Positions 9,334-18,688 of a DNA stretch of 64,000 nt are shown here, in pieces. Location of the stretch: contig SECL01000006.1 in assembly GCA_004173455.1 (NCBI GenBank), positions 1 through 64,000 on the forward strand, read 5' to 3'. Within the stretch, counting starts at the first letter, position 1. Every line of letters starts with the position of its first letter. The translations under genes were made by a program, and so were the position numbers. The stretch comes from Moraxellaceae bacterium (GTDB taxonomy: Bacteria; Pseudomonadota; Gammaproteobacteria; Pseudomonadales; Moraxellaceae). The notes below the pieces were generated by a model. It searched no databases. It was given only the letters and a program-made list of their open reading frames with translations, and was not told where the DNA came from.

Positions 9334-9355
9334 ATCCCGCTTCGGCGGGATTTTT
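9334..9355 (+). terminator. terminator after the desaturase
   Basis: ATCCCGC-TTCG-GCGGGAT (9334-9351), a 7-bp stem capped by a stable UUCG-type tetraloop, followed by TTTT. This is a classical intrinsic terminator. Confidence 0.9.
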
Positions 9356-9430
9356 ATGCGCTACTCTTTTCATCGTACTACTTTTTATCGCACGACTATT
9401 TTATCGAGCCACTTTTTAGGGTGGCATTTT

Positions 9431-9793
9431 TTAATGTGCCAAGTACAAAGCCATTAAGGCCAGCACAGCCGGCATGGCTTGAATATATAAAATTTTGCGG
9501 CTTACGGTGATGGCACCAAAAACCCCTGCCACCACAACACAGCTTAAAAAGAAAGTTGCCACCTGAAACAAAAAATTATCGTGCAAGGTTAAAGCCCAAA
9601 ACAAACCTGCCGCCAAAAAACCATTATATAAACCCTGATTTTGTGCCAGTACTTTGGTCAGCACCGCTTTTTCGGGCGTATTGGCAAATACTTTTAAACC
9701 CATGGGCTTGTCCCACAAAAACATCTCCAGCACCAGAAAATAAATATGCAGCAGGCCAATGAGTCCAATCAGGATTTTCCCTAGTATCAACAT
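9431..9793 (-). CDS. DUF1304 family small membrane protein
   Basis: A 120-residue protein with four hydrophobic segments (about 1-22, 57-72, 75-97 and 101-119). The family hallmarks are the HIYFLVLEMFLWDKP motif near the start and AQNQGLYNGFLAAGL in the middle. DUF1304 proteins are small inner-membrane proteins of unknown function. The gene is monocistronic and divergent from selO. Translation starts at an ATG immediately before LILGK. Confidence 0.9.
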   Translation of the reverse strand: MLILGKILIGLIGLLHIYFLVLEMFLWDKPMGLKVFANTPEKAVLTKVLAQNQGLYNGFLAAGLFWALTLHDNFLFQVATFFLSCVVVAGVFGAITVSRKILYIQAMPAVLALMALYLAH

Positions 9794-9991
9794 TTTTTTG
9801 CCCTACATTAGAATGAGCTTTTATCATGCTGATTTTGGCACCATTCACAATGCTAGCGGTCAGATTGTGCTGTCTTTGTTTCAACTGGCCAGTACTTTAA
9901 ACCAGTTACATGCAAAAAAATGTAATGAAAAACCCTGCGCGTTTGCGCACTTCCTCAAGCAGAATCCTTTAAACTGAAGCTCATTGAATCC

Positions 9992-11437
9992 TTGACGAGC
10001 CTGATTGTGCAGATTGATAACCGCTATGCCACACTGGACGATCGCTTGTTTCATCGCCAGCCCCCTGCTGCGTTGCAACAGCCCATTGCTGGGCACTTTA
10101 ATGCACAAGTCGCCCGGCAACTGGACTGGCCAGCAAGTGCTGATTGGGTCAGTATTTTGGCGGGTGAAACAATACCCGCTGGTTTTGACCCACTGGCCAT
10201 GGCGTATGCTGGTCACCAATTTGGTCATTGGGCGGGACAGCTGGGTGATGGCCGTGGCTTGCTGTTGGCGCAAGTGATTGATGCAAACGGTTATCTGCAA
10301 GATTTGCACTTAAAAGGTGCGGGTCTGACGCCATATTCCCGCATGGGCGATGGGCGTGCTGTGTTGCGCTCTGTCATTCGGGAATATCTGGCAGGCCATG
10401 CCTTAAGTAACCTTGGCATTGCATCATCCAATGCACTGGGTTTTATCAGCTCAAAAATGCCAGTGCAACGCGAGCAATTAGAACGTGGTGCTGCCCTGCT
10501 GCGGGTGGCAGATTGTCATGTACGGCTGGGACATTTTGAATGGATTAACCAGTACCAGCCGGAATTACTGGCAGAATTTACCGATAAAATGATTGACTGG
10601 TATTATCCCGACTGTAAAGCAGATGCTGAAAGTATGGGCATCAATCCGGTGCTGTGCTTTGCTAAAGCAGTAATTGCCCGCACTGCCAAAACCATCAGTG
10701 ACTGGCAACTGGTGGGTTTTGCACATGGTGTTATGAATACTGACAATTTGTCGATTACTGGCAGCACTTTGGATTTTGGCCCGTTTGGCTTTTTGGAACG
10801 CTTTAACCCGACATGGATTAACAATCATTCTGATCATGGCGGACGTTATACCTATCAGAACCAGCCCAGTATTGCGCATTGGAATTTGTGGGTCTGGCTA
10901 GGACAGTTGCTGCCCTTGGGCGTGAGTAAAGAAGATTTGCAAACGGCACTGGCTGAGTTTGAACCTGCATTTTTAGGTTATTACGGTCAAGGCATGGCCA
11001 ACAAAATGGGTTTAAGCGCAGAACATCCCGAAAGTTTTGAAGTCGGCATGGATTTCTTAAGACTCTTGCAAGCTGAAAAACTGGACTATACCACCTCGTT
11101 TAGACGCCTGATCAATGAGAGTAACTGGACTGCATTGCGTGATGACTGTATTGATGTGGCAGCTTTTGAGCAGTTTATTGCGCGCTATCAGCGTGTCATG
11201 AGCGAGCAGCCAGTTGCCAACCGTGAAACATTAATGCAGGACAATAATCCAGTATATATCCTGCGCAACCACATGGCGCAGCGCGCGATTGAACTGGCCG
11301 AACAGGATGATTTTAGTGAAGTAGATCGCCTGTATCAGTTACTGGCAACCCCGTATACAGCACAGCCAATTATTGAACAGGAAAATGACCTACTCCCTCC
11401 TTTTGGTGAAGAAGTGGCGGTAAGTTGCTCCTCTTGA
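9992..11437 (+). CDS. selO: protein adenylyltransferase SelO (YdiU)
   Basis: SelO is a pseudokinase-fold enzyme that transfers AMP from ATP to hydroxyl side chains of proteins, part of redox homeostasis. Family blocks are AYAGHQFGHWAGQLGDGRG, DLHLKGAGLTPYSRMGDGRA and VGFAHGVMNTDN. The C-terminus VSCSS carries the conserved near-terminal cysteine, which is selenocysteine in metazoan SelO. The protein is about 481 residues. The start is uncertain: no ATG lies near the conserved beginning, so TTG 9992 or GTG 10007 (which would give VQIDNRYATL) must serve. The gene is single and ends at a bidirectional terminator. Confidence 0.95.
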   Translation: MTSLIVQIDNRYATLDDRLFHRQPPAALQQPIAGHFNAQVARQLDWPASADWVSILAGETIPAGFDPLAMAYAGHQFGHWAGQLGDGRGLLLAQVIDANGYLQDLHLKGAGLTPYSRMGDGRAVLRSVIREYLAGHALSNLGIASSNALGFISSKMPVQREQLERGAALLRVADCHVRLGHFEWINQYQPELLAEFTDKMIDWYYPDCKADAESMGINPVLCFAKAVIARTAKTISDWQLVGFAHGVMNTDNLSITGSTLDFGPFGFLERFNPTWINNHSDHGGRYTYQNQPSIAHWNLWVWLGQLLPLGVSKEDLQTALAEFEPAFLGYYGQGMANKMGLSAEHPESFEVGMDFLRLLQAEKLDYTTSFRRLINESNWTALRDDCIDVAAFEQFIARYQRVMSEQPVANRETLMQDNNPVYILRNHMAQRAIELAEQDDFSEVDRLYQLLATPYTAQPIIEQENDLLPPFGEEVAVSCSS

Positions 11438-11454
11438 CCCTTGCGGGTGGTCAT

Positions 11455-11481
11455 AAAAAAGACAGCCTCGGCTGTCTTTTT
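11455..11481. terminator. bidirectional terminator between selO and baeR
   Basis: AAAAAGACAGCC-TC-GGCTGTCTTTTT is a near-perfect palindrome with A- and T-tracts on the two sides. It can end transcripts from selO (+) and from the convergent two-component operon (-). Confidence 0.9.
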
Positions 11482-11525
11482 AGTGGATTCAACTTTTCAA
11501 ATCAACTTTTTCGTCGGAGTAAAGC

Positions 11526-12209
11526 TTACTGGCTTTCATCATAATCAAAACGATAGCCCACGCCATATACTGAATGAATCCACTCGTGCTTGCTGCCGGT
11601 ATCTGCGGCTTCGCTGATCTTGCGGCGCAGGTTTTTAATATGACTGTCAATCACGCGATCAGTCACCTCAAAGCTGTCTGGATTGAGGTGATCCAGCAAC
11701 TGGCCACGCGAGAAAATCTGGCCGACATGCTTTAAAAACAACGCCAGCAGGCGAAATTCGGTTGGCGTGAGATTAAGGGTTTTTTGTTTATACCAGATGC
11801 GTTGCTGGCTTTCGTCAATCTTGAACAAAGCTTTTTGGGCTGGCTGGCTATGAGCGCGACGCAACACCGCCTGTACACGCGCAACCAGCTCCTTGGGGCT
11901 AAAGGGTTTGCAGACATAATCATCCGCACCCAGTTTTAAACCCAGCAGCCGGTCAATTTCTTCGGTTAAGGCTGTGACCATAATAATGGGCACATTGGAC
12001 ACTTCACGCACCTTGCGGCAAACGCCCAGACCATCCAGACGCGGCAGCATCAAATCCAGAATAATCAGGTCAGGATTGTCCTGCAAGGCTGCCTGTAACC
12101 CGGTCTGGCCATCATTGAAGATTTCAACCTCGTAGTTGGCCTGAATCAGATAATCACGTACCAGCTCTGCCAGTTCTTTTTCATCTTCAATAATAAATAT
12201 TTTTGCCAT
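11526..12209 (-). CDS. baeR: OmpR-family response regulator, BaeR-like
   Basis: A 227-residue DNA-binding response regulator. The receiver domain (1-115) has the acidic pocket EDE (8-10), phospho-acceptor D52 in LIILDLMLPRLDG and conserved K101 in VCKPFSPKELVARV. The winged-helix effector domain (about 128-225) ends in HSVYGVGYRF. It resembles Acinetobacter BaeR, which activates envelope-stress and efflux genes. It lies 39 bases after the sensor kinase gene. No efflux genes are adjacent, so its targets are outside the window. Confidence 0.88.
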   Translation of the reverse strand: MAKIFIIEDEKELAELVRDYLIQANYEVEIFNDGQTGLQAALQDNPDLIILDLMLPRLDGLGVCRKVREVSNVPIIMVTALTEEIDRLLGLKLGADDYVCKPFSPKELVARVQAVLRRAHSQPAQKALFKIDESQQRIWYKQKTLNLTPTEFRLLALFLKHVGQIFSRGQLLDHLNPDSFEVTDRVIDSHIKNLRRKISEAADTGSKHEWIHSVYGVGYRFDYDESQ

Positions 12210-12248
12210 GGTGATTTTCCTTATTAATTAACTGTTAAATAAAAGTAG

Positions 12249-13859
12249 TTATTGACTAGAGCTGATAGGCAGGCACAGGGTTGCACGTAACCCGCCCAGC
12301 GGTGAGTGATCAAAGCGAATACTGCCATTATGTGCCTCGACAATTTGCCGTGACAGCGCCAGCCCCAGCCCACTTCCCCCAGTTGCCCGGTTACGCGAAC
12401 TGTCAACCCGGTAAAAACGCTCACCCAGTCGCTCCAGTTCCTCATCACTTAAACCGGGCGGGCTGTCATCTACATGCAATTGCCAGTTACTGTCATTGAT
12501 GTCTACACTTAAGGCCAGCTCGCCGCCATCGTTGGTATAACGGCGGGTATTTTCCAGAAAATTGGTAATGACCTGTCGAATCCGGTCTGGATCAATACAC
12601 AGCTCAACTTCCTGCACAGGCGGGACTAAATTGACATGCAGCTGCTTGGCAGCAAATTTATGTTCAAAACTTTCAACTTCCTGCAACACAATAATCCATG
12701 GATTACATAATCTAAAGTGGCACTGCAATTGTCCAACATCTGCCTTGGCAAGTTCATTTAAATCTTGTACCAGTTTCTTTAACGTCAGTACTTGTCTTTG
12801 CATGGCTTGTAAATGCGCAGGTGTCGCCTCACGCACCCCATCCAGCATGGCTTCAATCTGTGCCTGCAATACACTAATCGGTGTCCTGAGTTCATGGGAA
12901 GTATCGGCTACCCATTGACGGCGTGACTGTTCATGCTGATACAAAATCGTGGACAACTGGTTAATGGCCTGCGCCAGATCGCCCAGTTCATCATTGCGGC
13001 GAATCTCAATATGCTGCTGATAATTACCGTGGGTGAGTTCCGATGCGGTTTCTAGCAATTCGCCAATAGGACGGCGAAAATTACGCGCCAGCAAGGAGGA
13101 CACTATTGCACTCACCAGAAAACAGCTTAGGCCAATCCAGATCAGATAACGGCTTTGCGCCGAGAAAAAATTGACCGATAAGGTATCTTCAGGATCAAGC
13201 GCTGGCTGCAAACCCAGATAACCCACCACTTTGCCACTCAGCTTGATACTGCGTTTAGGCAAGTCTTCTGCCGAGTGCAGCCCAACCAGATAATTGCCCT
13301 TGTCATCATAAAGTACCAGCCTTTTGCCCAATTCAAGCCGATCAATACCCGGCATCATGCTCGGCACTCCGGATTGCTGAAAAGGTGGTAAATAGGCACG
13401 TCCAGCATCCTGATCATCCATGAGCATAGGCGCTAAAGACAACGGCGAAACCAAACTGCCATTTTCCAGATAAGAGCTATTGGCCAGATTGCCTCGCGCG
13501 TAACGCTCCTCTAGCCGGCGCTTGAGACTACGGCGCGTAGCCAGTTCATACTGATAGCGCAACCAGCGTCTTTGCACCCGATCATAAGGCACAGAACCTG
13601 AGCGCACCGAGGCATTCATGGCATCTTGCCAGTTACCATAACGCTGGTACTGGTTGGCGAGGCCATCGACCAGCACATCCAGCCGCTGCATTTCCACCTC
13701 AGCCACGTAGCGTGAAAAGCCCTTTTGCATGGTAAAATGCAGCATGAGCAACCCCACTAGGCTAATGATCAATGTCGTCATTAACACTGCAATAAACAGG
13801 CGCGATGCAATGGGTAGACGTAATTTGCTCACAATCAGGCACTCAGAAATAGTACTCAT
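12249..13859 (-). CDS. baeS: sensor histidine kinase, BaeS-like
   Basis: A 536-residue membrane kinase, cognate to the downstream regulator. TM1 is about 21-43, a periplasmic sensor region spans 44-237, TM2 is about 238-259, and HAMP is 260-312. The dimerisation/phosphoacceptor helix carries H322 in DTSHELRTPIS. The ATPase domain has the N box (NFLENTRRYT), D box (DDSPPGLSDEE) and G box (GGSGLGLALS). The gene order baeS-baeR on the minus strand suggests one transcript. An alternative start near SKLRLPIASR would remove a 10-residue tail. Confidence 0.88.
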   Translation of the reverse strand: MSTISECLIVSKLRLPIASRLFIAVLMTTLIISLVGLLMLHFTMQKGFSRYVAEVEMQRLDVLVDGLANQYQRYGNWQDAMNASVRSGSVPYDRVQRRWLRYQYELATRRSLKRRLEERYARGNLANSSYLENGSLVSPLSLAPMLMDDQDAGRAYLPPFQQSGVPSMMPGIDRLELGKRLVLYDDKGNYLVGLHSAEDLPKRSIKLSGKVVGYLGLQPALDPEDTLSVNFFSAQSRYLIWIGLSCFLVSAIVSSLLARNFRRPIGELLETASELTHGNYQQHIEIRRNDELGDLAQAINQLSTILYQHEQSRRQWVADTSHELRTPISVLQAQIEAMLDGVREATPAHLQAMQRQVLTLKKLVQDLNELAKADVGQLQCHFRLCNPWIIVLQEVESFEHKFAAKQLHVNLVPPVQEVELCIDPDRIRQVITNFLENTRRYTNDGGELALSVDINDSNWQLHVDDSPPGLSDEELERLGERFYRVDSSRNRATGGSGLGLALSRQIVEAHNGSIRFDHSPLGGLRATLCLPISSSQ

Positions 13860-14302
13860 AGACAGTGCCGAAATTTGTGTGAATATGCAAGACAGGAATT
13901 CTCCATCATTGCTTCAAACTGTTTGTTTATTTTAAATTTTTAGTCTAATTGCCTGCGAATAACGCTTGTTTTTGCAGATTTGACAGCGAATATCTTTGGT
14001 GAAGTCATGTTATGCCAGTTAGTTTGCCTATATCGTATTGAGTTGCCAAAAATTCTTGATTTTTTTGGCATTTAGGCTATTTGCATAATGCTATGACGCC
14101 TGATGCAATTTTTACCATATCTGACTATTCAGTCATAAAATATAGTGGTAGAGCATCCCTGACTGACCCAAACTTGCATCTGTTTAAATTGACCCAATCT
14201 CTTATTGGGAATAATGCGATCCATCAATTCAGATTGCGCGCTCGTGTTACCATTGATGTGATTTATTTAGTGCAATTTTTTGCCGTTTCGAGGAAATAAA
14301 AT
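13860..14302 (+). other. divergent intergenic region with candidate acyl-CoA dehydrogenase promoter
   Basis: There is no convincing gene in these 443 bases. It holds an inverted repeat, TGCCAAAAA (14044-14052) with TTTTTGGCA (14062-14070), and a better candidate promoter at 14189-14216 (listed separately). The baeS promoter must also lie here on the other strand, but I cannot place it. Confidence 0.6.
14189..14216 (+). promoter_or_regulatory. candidate promoter with embedded palindrome
   Basis: TTGACC (14189-14194) and ATAATG (14211-14216) are spaced 16 bases apart. Between them sits the perfect inverted repeat CCCAAT-CTCTT-ATTGGG (14193-14209), a classical repressor position. It is about 90 bases upstream of the first acyl-CoA dehydrogenase gene. 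The regulator is unknown. Confidence 0.45.
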
Positions 14303-16102
14303 ATGCCACAGTACAAAGCACCGTTACGTGATATTCAGTTTGTAATGCATGAGTTGCTCAATGCAGAACAGCATTATGACAAAATCTCTGCCTATGCTGG
14401 CACCAATCGCGAACTGATTGATGGCATTATTGAAGCTGCTGCAGATTTTTGTGAAAATGAACTTTCTCCAATCAACCATTCAGGTGATCAGGAAGGATGT
14501 CATTATGAAGATGGCGTAGTCACCACGCCAAAAGGTTTTAAAGAAGCCTACAAAAAATATATCGAGCTGGGATATGCCTCTCTGTCTGTTGGTGTTGATC
14601 ATGGCGGTCAAGGCTTGCCGGGTTCTATTGGCAACACTATTTCCGAGCTGGTGGGTACTGCCAACTGGTCATGGGGAATGTACCCTGGCCTGTCACATGG
14701 CGCGGTTCGTACCCTTGAGCACCACGGTAACGAACAGCAAAAACAGGTTTACCTGAGCAAGCTGGTTACTGGTGAGTGGACAGGCACCATGTGTCTGACC
14801 GAAGCGCACGCTGGTTCTGATCTGGGTATTATCCGTACCAAAGCTGAACCCAATGATGATGGCAGCTATGCCATTACTGGCCAGAAAATCTTTATTTCTG
14901 CCGGTGAACACGACATGGCAGAAAATATTATCCATATTGTTCTGGCACGTCTGCCCGGTGCGCCTAAAGGCACCAAAGGTATTTCGCTGTTTATCGTGCC
15001 TAAATTTAACGTCAACGAAGATGGCAGCATTGGCGAGCGCAACAAGGTTCGTTGTGGTTCCATTGAGCACAAAATGGGTATCCATGGCAATGCCACTTGT
15101 GTCATGAACTTTGATGCAGCGCAGGGCTTTTTGATTGGGCCAGAAAATCGCGGCCTGAACTGCATGTTCACCTTTATGAACGTGGCACGTATTGGTACTG
15201 CGATTCAAGGTCTAGCGGCGGCTGAAGGTTCATTCCAAGGTGCGTTGACCTATGCCCGTGATCGTCTGGCCATGCGCTCTTTGTCTGGCCCTAAATGCCC
15301 AGAAAAAGAAGCCGATCCGATTATCGTTCATCCTGCGGTACGCAACATGCTGCTGACCCAAAAAGCCTTTGCTGAAGGTGGTCGTGCGCTGGTTTACCTG
15401 CTATCCCAGTTTGCCGATATTGTAGAAGCCGGTGACAACGAAGAAGAGAAAAAGTATGCGGACAATATCCTGTCCTTGCTCACTCCAATTGCCAAAGCAT
15501 TCCTGACCGAAGCCGGTTATGAAGCAGCCAATCATGGTGTTCAGGTCTATGGTGGTCATGGCTTTATCTCTGAATGGGGCATGGAACAAATTGTTCGTGA
15601 TACCCGTATCGCCTGTCTGTATGAAGGAACCACCGAAATTCAGGCACTGGATCTGCTCGGCCGTAAAGTCCTGCAAACTCAGGGTGCCTTGCTCAAAGAT
15701 TTCACCAAGATCATTCATAAATTCTGTGATGCCAACAAGGACAACGCTGCTATGGCTGAGTTCCTTGAGCCACTGGCCGCGTTGAACAAAGAATGGGGTG
15801 ATTTGACCATGCAGATTGGTATGAAAGCCATGCAAAACCCGGATGAAGTTGGTGCAGCAGCGGTTGATTACCTGTACTTCTCTGGTTATGTCACGCTGGC
15901 TTACCTGTGGGCTCGCATGGCGCTAGTCGCTCAGGAGAAACTGGCCGGTGATACCACCGAAACCGACTTCTACAATGCCAAGATTACCACTGCCCGTTTC
16001 TACTTCAAGAAACTGCTGCCACGCACCCGCTCACATGTGGAAGTGATTGCAACAGGCGTAGAATCCCTGATGGCACTGGATGCAGACCACTTTGCATTCT
16101 AA
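14303..16102 (+). CDS. acyl-CoA dehydrogenase, long (~600 aa) FadE5/DmdC-like type
   Basis: An FAD-dependent flavoenzyme for the first step of fatty-acid beta-oxidation, of the ~600-residue class with an extra N-terminal segment and C-terminal domain. Landmarks are the N-terminal MPQYKAPLRDIQFV, the FAD/substrate signature MCLTEAHAGSDLG, SIEHKMGIHGNATCVM, and the catalytic glutamate E441 in YEGTTEIQALDLLGRK. GGTGGTCATGGCTT-encoded YGGHGF lies just before it. It is a paralogue of the next gene, with its own terminator between them. The natural chain-length range cannot be read from sequence, though long chains are usual for this group. Confidence 0.94.
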   Translation: MPQYKAPLRDIQFVMHELLNAEQHYDKISAYAGTNRELIDGIIEAAADFCENELSPINHSGDQEGCHYEDGVVTTPKGFKEAYKKYIELGYASLSVGVDHGGQGLPGSIGNTISELVGTANWSWGMYPGLSHGAVRTLEHHGNEQQKQVYLSKLVTGEWTGTMCLTEAHAGSDLGIIRTKAEPNDDGSYAITGQKIFISAGEHDMAENIIHIVLARLPGAPKGTKGISLFIVPKFNVNEDGSIGERNKVRCGSIEHKMGIHGNATCVMNFDAAQGFLIGPENRGLNCMFTFMNVARIGTAIQGLAAAEGSFQGALTYARDRLAMRSLSGPKCPEKEADPIIVHPAVRNMLLTQKAFAEGGRALVYLLSQFADIVEAGDNEEEKKYADNILSLLTPIAKAFLTEAGYEAANHGVQVYGGHGFISEWGMEQIVRDTRIACLYEGTTEIQALDLLGRKVLQTQGALLKDFTKIIHKFCDANKDNAAMAEFLEPLAALNKEWGDLTMQIGMKAMQNPDEVGAAAVDYLYFSGYVTLAYLWARMALVAQEKLAGDTTETDFYNAKITTARFYFKKLLPRTRSHVEVIATGVESLMALDADHFAF

Positions 16103-16115
16103 GCTGTGATTAACG

Positions 16116-16145
16116 AAAGCTGGCGTAATGCCAGCTTTTTGTTTT
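16116..16145 (+). terminator. terminator between the acyl-CoA dehydrogenase paralogues
   Basis: AAAGCTGGC-GTAAT-GCCAGCTTT is a 9-bp stem with a 5-base loop, followed by TTG and then TTTT. The two dehydrogenases are therefore separate units. Confidence 0.88.
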
Positions 16146-16211
16146 ATTTGGCCTGTAGTGTATTGATGCAATCACCCATCAGGCCGCCGATCTGTAAGCA
16201 GCAGTACAGTC

Positions 16212-16242
16212 CTACGCTTGTTGCGTAGTTTTAGCTTATAAT
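16212..16242 (+). promoter_or_regulatory. candidate promoter/operator of the second acyl-CoA dehydrogenase
   Basis: The perfect palindrome CTACGC-TTGTT-GCGTAG (16212-16228) lies 8 bases upstream of a consensus TATAAT (16237-16242), so it overlaps the expected -35 region. Its sequence differs from the palindrome in the first paralogue's promoter, which suggests the two genes answer to different regulators. Confidence 0.5.
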
Positions 16243-16325
16243 GCGTGCAAATTTTTAATGCAGTTGTTTTTAACGTACTTGCTTTTAACCTAGCTTCTTT
16301 CCTAACTCGTTCCTGTAGGTGAACC

Positions 16326-18107
16326 ATGCCAATTTATAACGCCCCTCTTGCAGACATGCGCTTTATTCTTAATGACGTGTTCCAGGCTGAACAGTTCTGG
16401 CAAAACAATGCCGGTCTGGCTCACATTGACAGTGCTACTGTTGATGCAATTTTGGAAGAAATGGCCAAGTTTGCCCAGAACGTGACCCTGCCGCTCAACC
16501 GCAGTGGTGATGAAGAAGGCGCTCGCATCGAAAACGGTCAGGTGTATACCCCGACTGGCTTTAAGGAAGCATTCAAACAGTTTGCGGATGGTGGCTGGAT
16601 TGGTCTGGGTGCTGAGGAACAATGGGGCGGTCAGGGCATGCCAAAAATGCTGACCGTACTGACTGACGAAATGCTGTTTGCCACCAATCCGTCGTTCCAG
16701 TTGTATCCGCTGCTGTCGATTGGCGCAGGCATGGCTTTAAACAGCTATGCGTCTGAACAACAAAAACAAACCTATCTGCCAAAAATCTATACTGGCGAAT
16801 GGGGCGGCACCATGTGCCTGACCGAGCCACATGCCGGTACTGACCTTGGCATTATCAAGACCAAAGCAACAGCCAACGATGATGGCTCTTACAGCATTAC
16901 CGGCACCAAGATCTTTATTACCGGTGGTGATAACGACCTGTGCGACAATATTATTCATTTGGTATTGGCCAAAACTCCGGACGCACCTGCGGGTTCACGC
17001 GGTATTTCACTGTTTATCGTACCGAAATTCTTGGTCAATGAAGATGGCAGCGTGGGCGAGCGTAACCCAGTTGGCCCGGGTTCCATTGAACACAAAATGG
17101 GTATCAAGGCCTCTGCCACTTGCGTGATGAACTTTGATGGTGCCAAAGGCTATCTGGTGGGCAAGGAAAATGAAGGTCTGGCTGCCATGTTCGTGATGAT
17201 GAACTATGAGCGCCTGTCCATGGGGATTCAGGGCATTGGTGCATCTGAATATGCCTACCAGAACGCCGCCCAGTATGCGACCGACCGCCTACAAGGCCGT
17301 AGTGCAACCGGTGCCAAGCAGCCTGAAAAAGTCGCCGACAGCATTCTGGTGCATCCCGATGTGCGTCGCATGTTGCTGAATGTGCGGGCGACTAACGAAG
17401 CCTCACGCGCGTTTGCCGTGTATGTTGGCCAGCAACTGGATATGACCAAGTTCTGTGAAGATCAGGACACGGTTAAAAAAGCCAATGACCGCGTTGCCCT
17501 GCTGACTCCGGTTGCCAAGGCTTACCTCACTGATGTTGCCTTAACTGCCACACTGGATGCCCAAATGGTATTTGGTGGTCATGGCTATATTCGTGAATGG
17601 GGCATGGAACAGTGCGTGCGTGACCTGCGGATTGCCCAGATTTATGAAGGCACCAATGGCATACAGGCGCAGGATTTGATGGGACGTAAAGTGGTGAAAA
17701 ATGGCGGCGTATATGTAGCAGCCTACTTGACAGAAATCCGTGATTTTGCCAACACCCTGTCTGCTGATCTGGACTTTATCAAGCAAGCCACGTTAAATTC
17801 TGCTGACAAGCTGGAACAGGTCACTACACTGGTAATTGCAAACGCTCAAGGCAATCCAAATGAAATCAATGCTGCATCTATCGATTACCTGCATGCATTT
17901 GGTCTGGTGAGCTATGCCTATATGTTTGCCAAAATCAGTGCAGCAGCTAGCCAAAAATCCGGTGAGTTCTATGCCAACAAGCTGAATCTGGCCAAGTACT
18001 TTGTGGCGCGCATGTTGCCAGAACTGGATTCCCGTATTGCCAAGATTCAGGCCGGTGGCGAACTGATGATGCAATTCAGCCCTGAGTATTTTACCACCTA
18101 TGCTTAA
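16326..18107 (+). CDS. acyl-CoA dehydrogenase, long (~600 aa) FadE5/DmdC-like type, second copy
   Basis: A 593-residue paralogue of the preceding gene with the same layout: MPIYNAPLADMRFIL at the N-terminus, MCLTEPHAGTDLG, SIEHKMGIKASATCVM, FGGHGYIREWGMEQ, and catalytic E441 in YEGTNGIQAQDLMGRK. It would catalyse alpha,beta-dehydrogenation of acyl-CoA, passing electrons through ETF. The two copies differ strongly in the C-terminal third, so they probably handle different chain lengths rather than being a recent duplication. It is flanked by its own promoter candidate and terminator. Confidence 0.94.
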   Translation: MPIYNAPLADMRFILNDVFQAEQFWQNNAGLAHIDSATVDAILEEMAKFAQNVTLPLNRSGDEEGARIENGQVYTPTGFKEAFKQFADGGWIGLGAEEQWGGQGMPKMLTVLTDEMLFATNPSFQLYPLLSIGAGMALNSYASEQQKQTYLPKIYTGEWGGTMCLTEPHAGTDLGIIKTKATANDDGSYSITGTKIFITGGDNDLCDNIIHLVLAKTPDAPAGSRGISLFIVPKFLVNEDGSVGERNPVGPGSIEHKMGIKASATCVMNFDGAKGYLVGKENEGLAAMFVMMNYERLSMGIQGIGASEYAYQNAAQYATDRLQGRSATGAKQPEKVADSILVHPDVRRMLLNVRATNEASRAFAVYVGQQLDMTKFCEDQDTVKKANDRVALLTPVAKAYLTDVALTATLDAQMVFGGHGYIREWGMEQCVRDLRIAQIYEGTNGIQAQDLMGRKVVKNGGVYVAAYLTEIRDFANTLSADLDFIKQATLNSADKLEQVTTLVIANAQGNPNEINAASIDYLHAFGLVSYAYMFAKISAAASQKSGEFYANKLNLAKYFVARMLPELDSRIAKIQAGGELMMQFSPEYFTTYA

Positions 18108-18162
18108 ATCTGCCTTGGCCTGATTACCCGATCAAGCCTTGCTGTTAAAATTGGTGTTCACG

Positions 18163-18197
18163 CAAAACAGCCTACATGATGTAGGCTGTTTTGTTGT
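18163..18197 (+). terminator. terminator after the second acyl-CoA dehydrogenase
   Basis: CAAAACAGCCTAC (18163-18175) and GTAGGCTGTTTTG (18181-18193) form a 13-bp stem with a 5-base loop; flanking A and T tracts could let it work both ways with the convergent RcnB-like gene. Confidence 0.9.
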
Positions 18198-18224
18198 GTG
18201 TCGTGCGTTGTAAAAAGCTGCTGT

Positions 18225-18626
18225 TTACCAGATGCGGGAAACCCGATGGTTGCCCACTGAAACCTGAACAAAGCGCCCGTTAACCCGTAGCCATTCATGG
18301 CCACGCGGTGGCGCACTCAGGCGATAGGCGCGCCAGTTATTCACGACATAGCGCGGTGAATGATACGCCACCGGCAGATATTCTCCGCGACGCCACTGGT
18401 GATAGGCCGCATGTCGCTGGGCAGCCCGATAACGTGCGCGTTGCTTTAGCTGTTGCTTGACCTGCTGCTGATGGGCATAACGCTGTTCATACCGGCTATG
18501 CTGATGATTACCGTGATCATGACCGCTCCATGCACTAGCCGACACACTGGCCAGCATGAGTGATGCAGCCAGCATACTTAAAGCCAGTATCCTGTTTTTC
18601 AAGTGAACTATTTTCATTACATTCAT
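18225..18626 (-). CDS. RcnB-family periplasmic protein
   Basis: A secreted protein of about 133 residues. I start at ATG 18626, with AGGG six bases upstream, rather than at the ATG at 18647. A signal peptide ends near SVSASA. A His/Gln/Arg-rich linker precedes the RcnB core: GEYLPVAYHSPRYVV, then RLSAPPRGHEWLRVNGRFVQV. RcnB of E. coli is a periplasmic protein needed for nickel/cobalt homeostasis with the RcnA pump, but most relatives are untested. It is first of two tandem RcnB-like genes, which are only distantly similar to each other. Confidence 0.88.
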   Translation of the reverse strand: MNVMKIVHLKNRILALSMLAASLMLASVSASAWSGHDHGNHQHSRYEQRYAHQQQVKQQLKQRARYRAAQRHAAYHQWRRGEYLPVAYHSPRYVVNNWRAYRLSAPPRGHEWLRVNGRFVQVSVGNHRVSRIW

Positions 18627-18688
18627 TTCCCTATTCAGTATTTTCATGGCTTGATGCTCCTGCCCTATTATTGATGAATTGCCTTTGT

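Noticed and set aside
9985-10011. TGAATCC at 9985-9991 upstream of selO as another SigK-type promoter
   Set aside because: After 16 bases the sequence is TGCA, not CGTA, and it overlaps the probable selO start region.
14081-14299. 72-codon frame in the baeS-acyl-CoA dehydrogenase gap as a gene
   Set aside because: It overlaps the promoter region, has no ribosome binding site and no recognisable composition.
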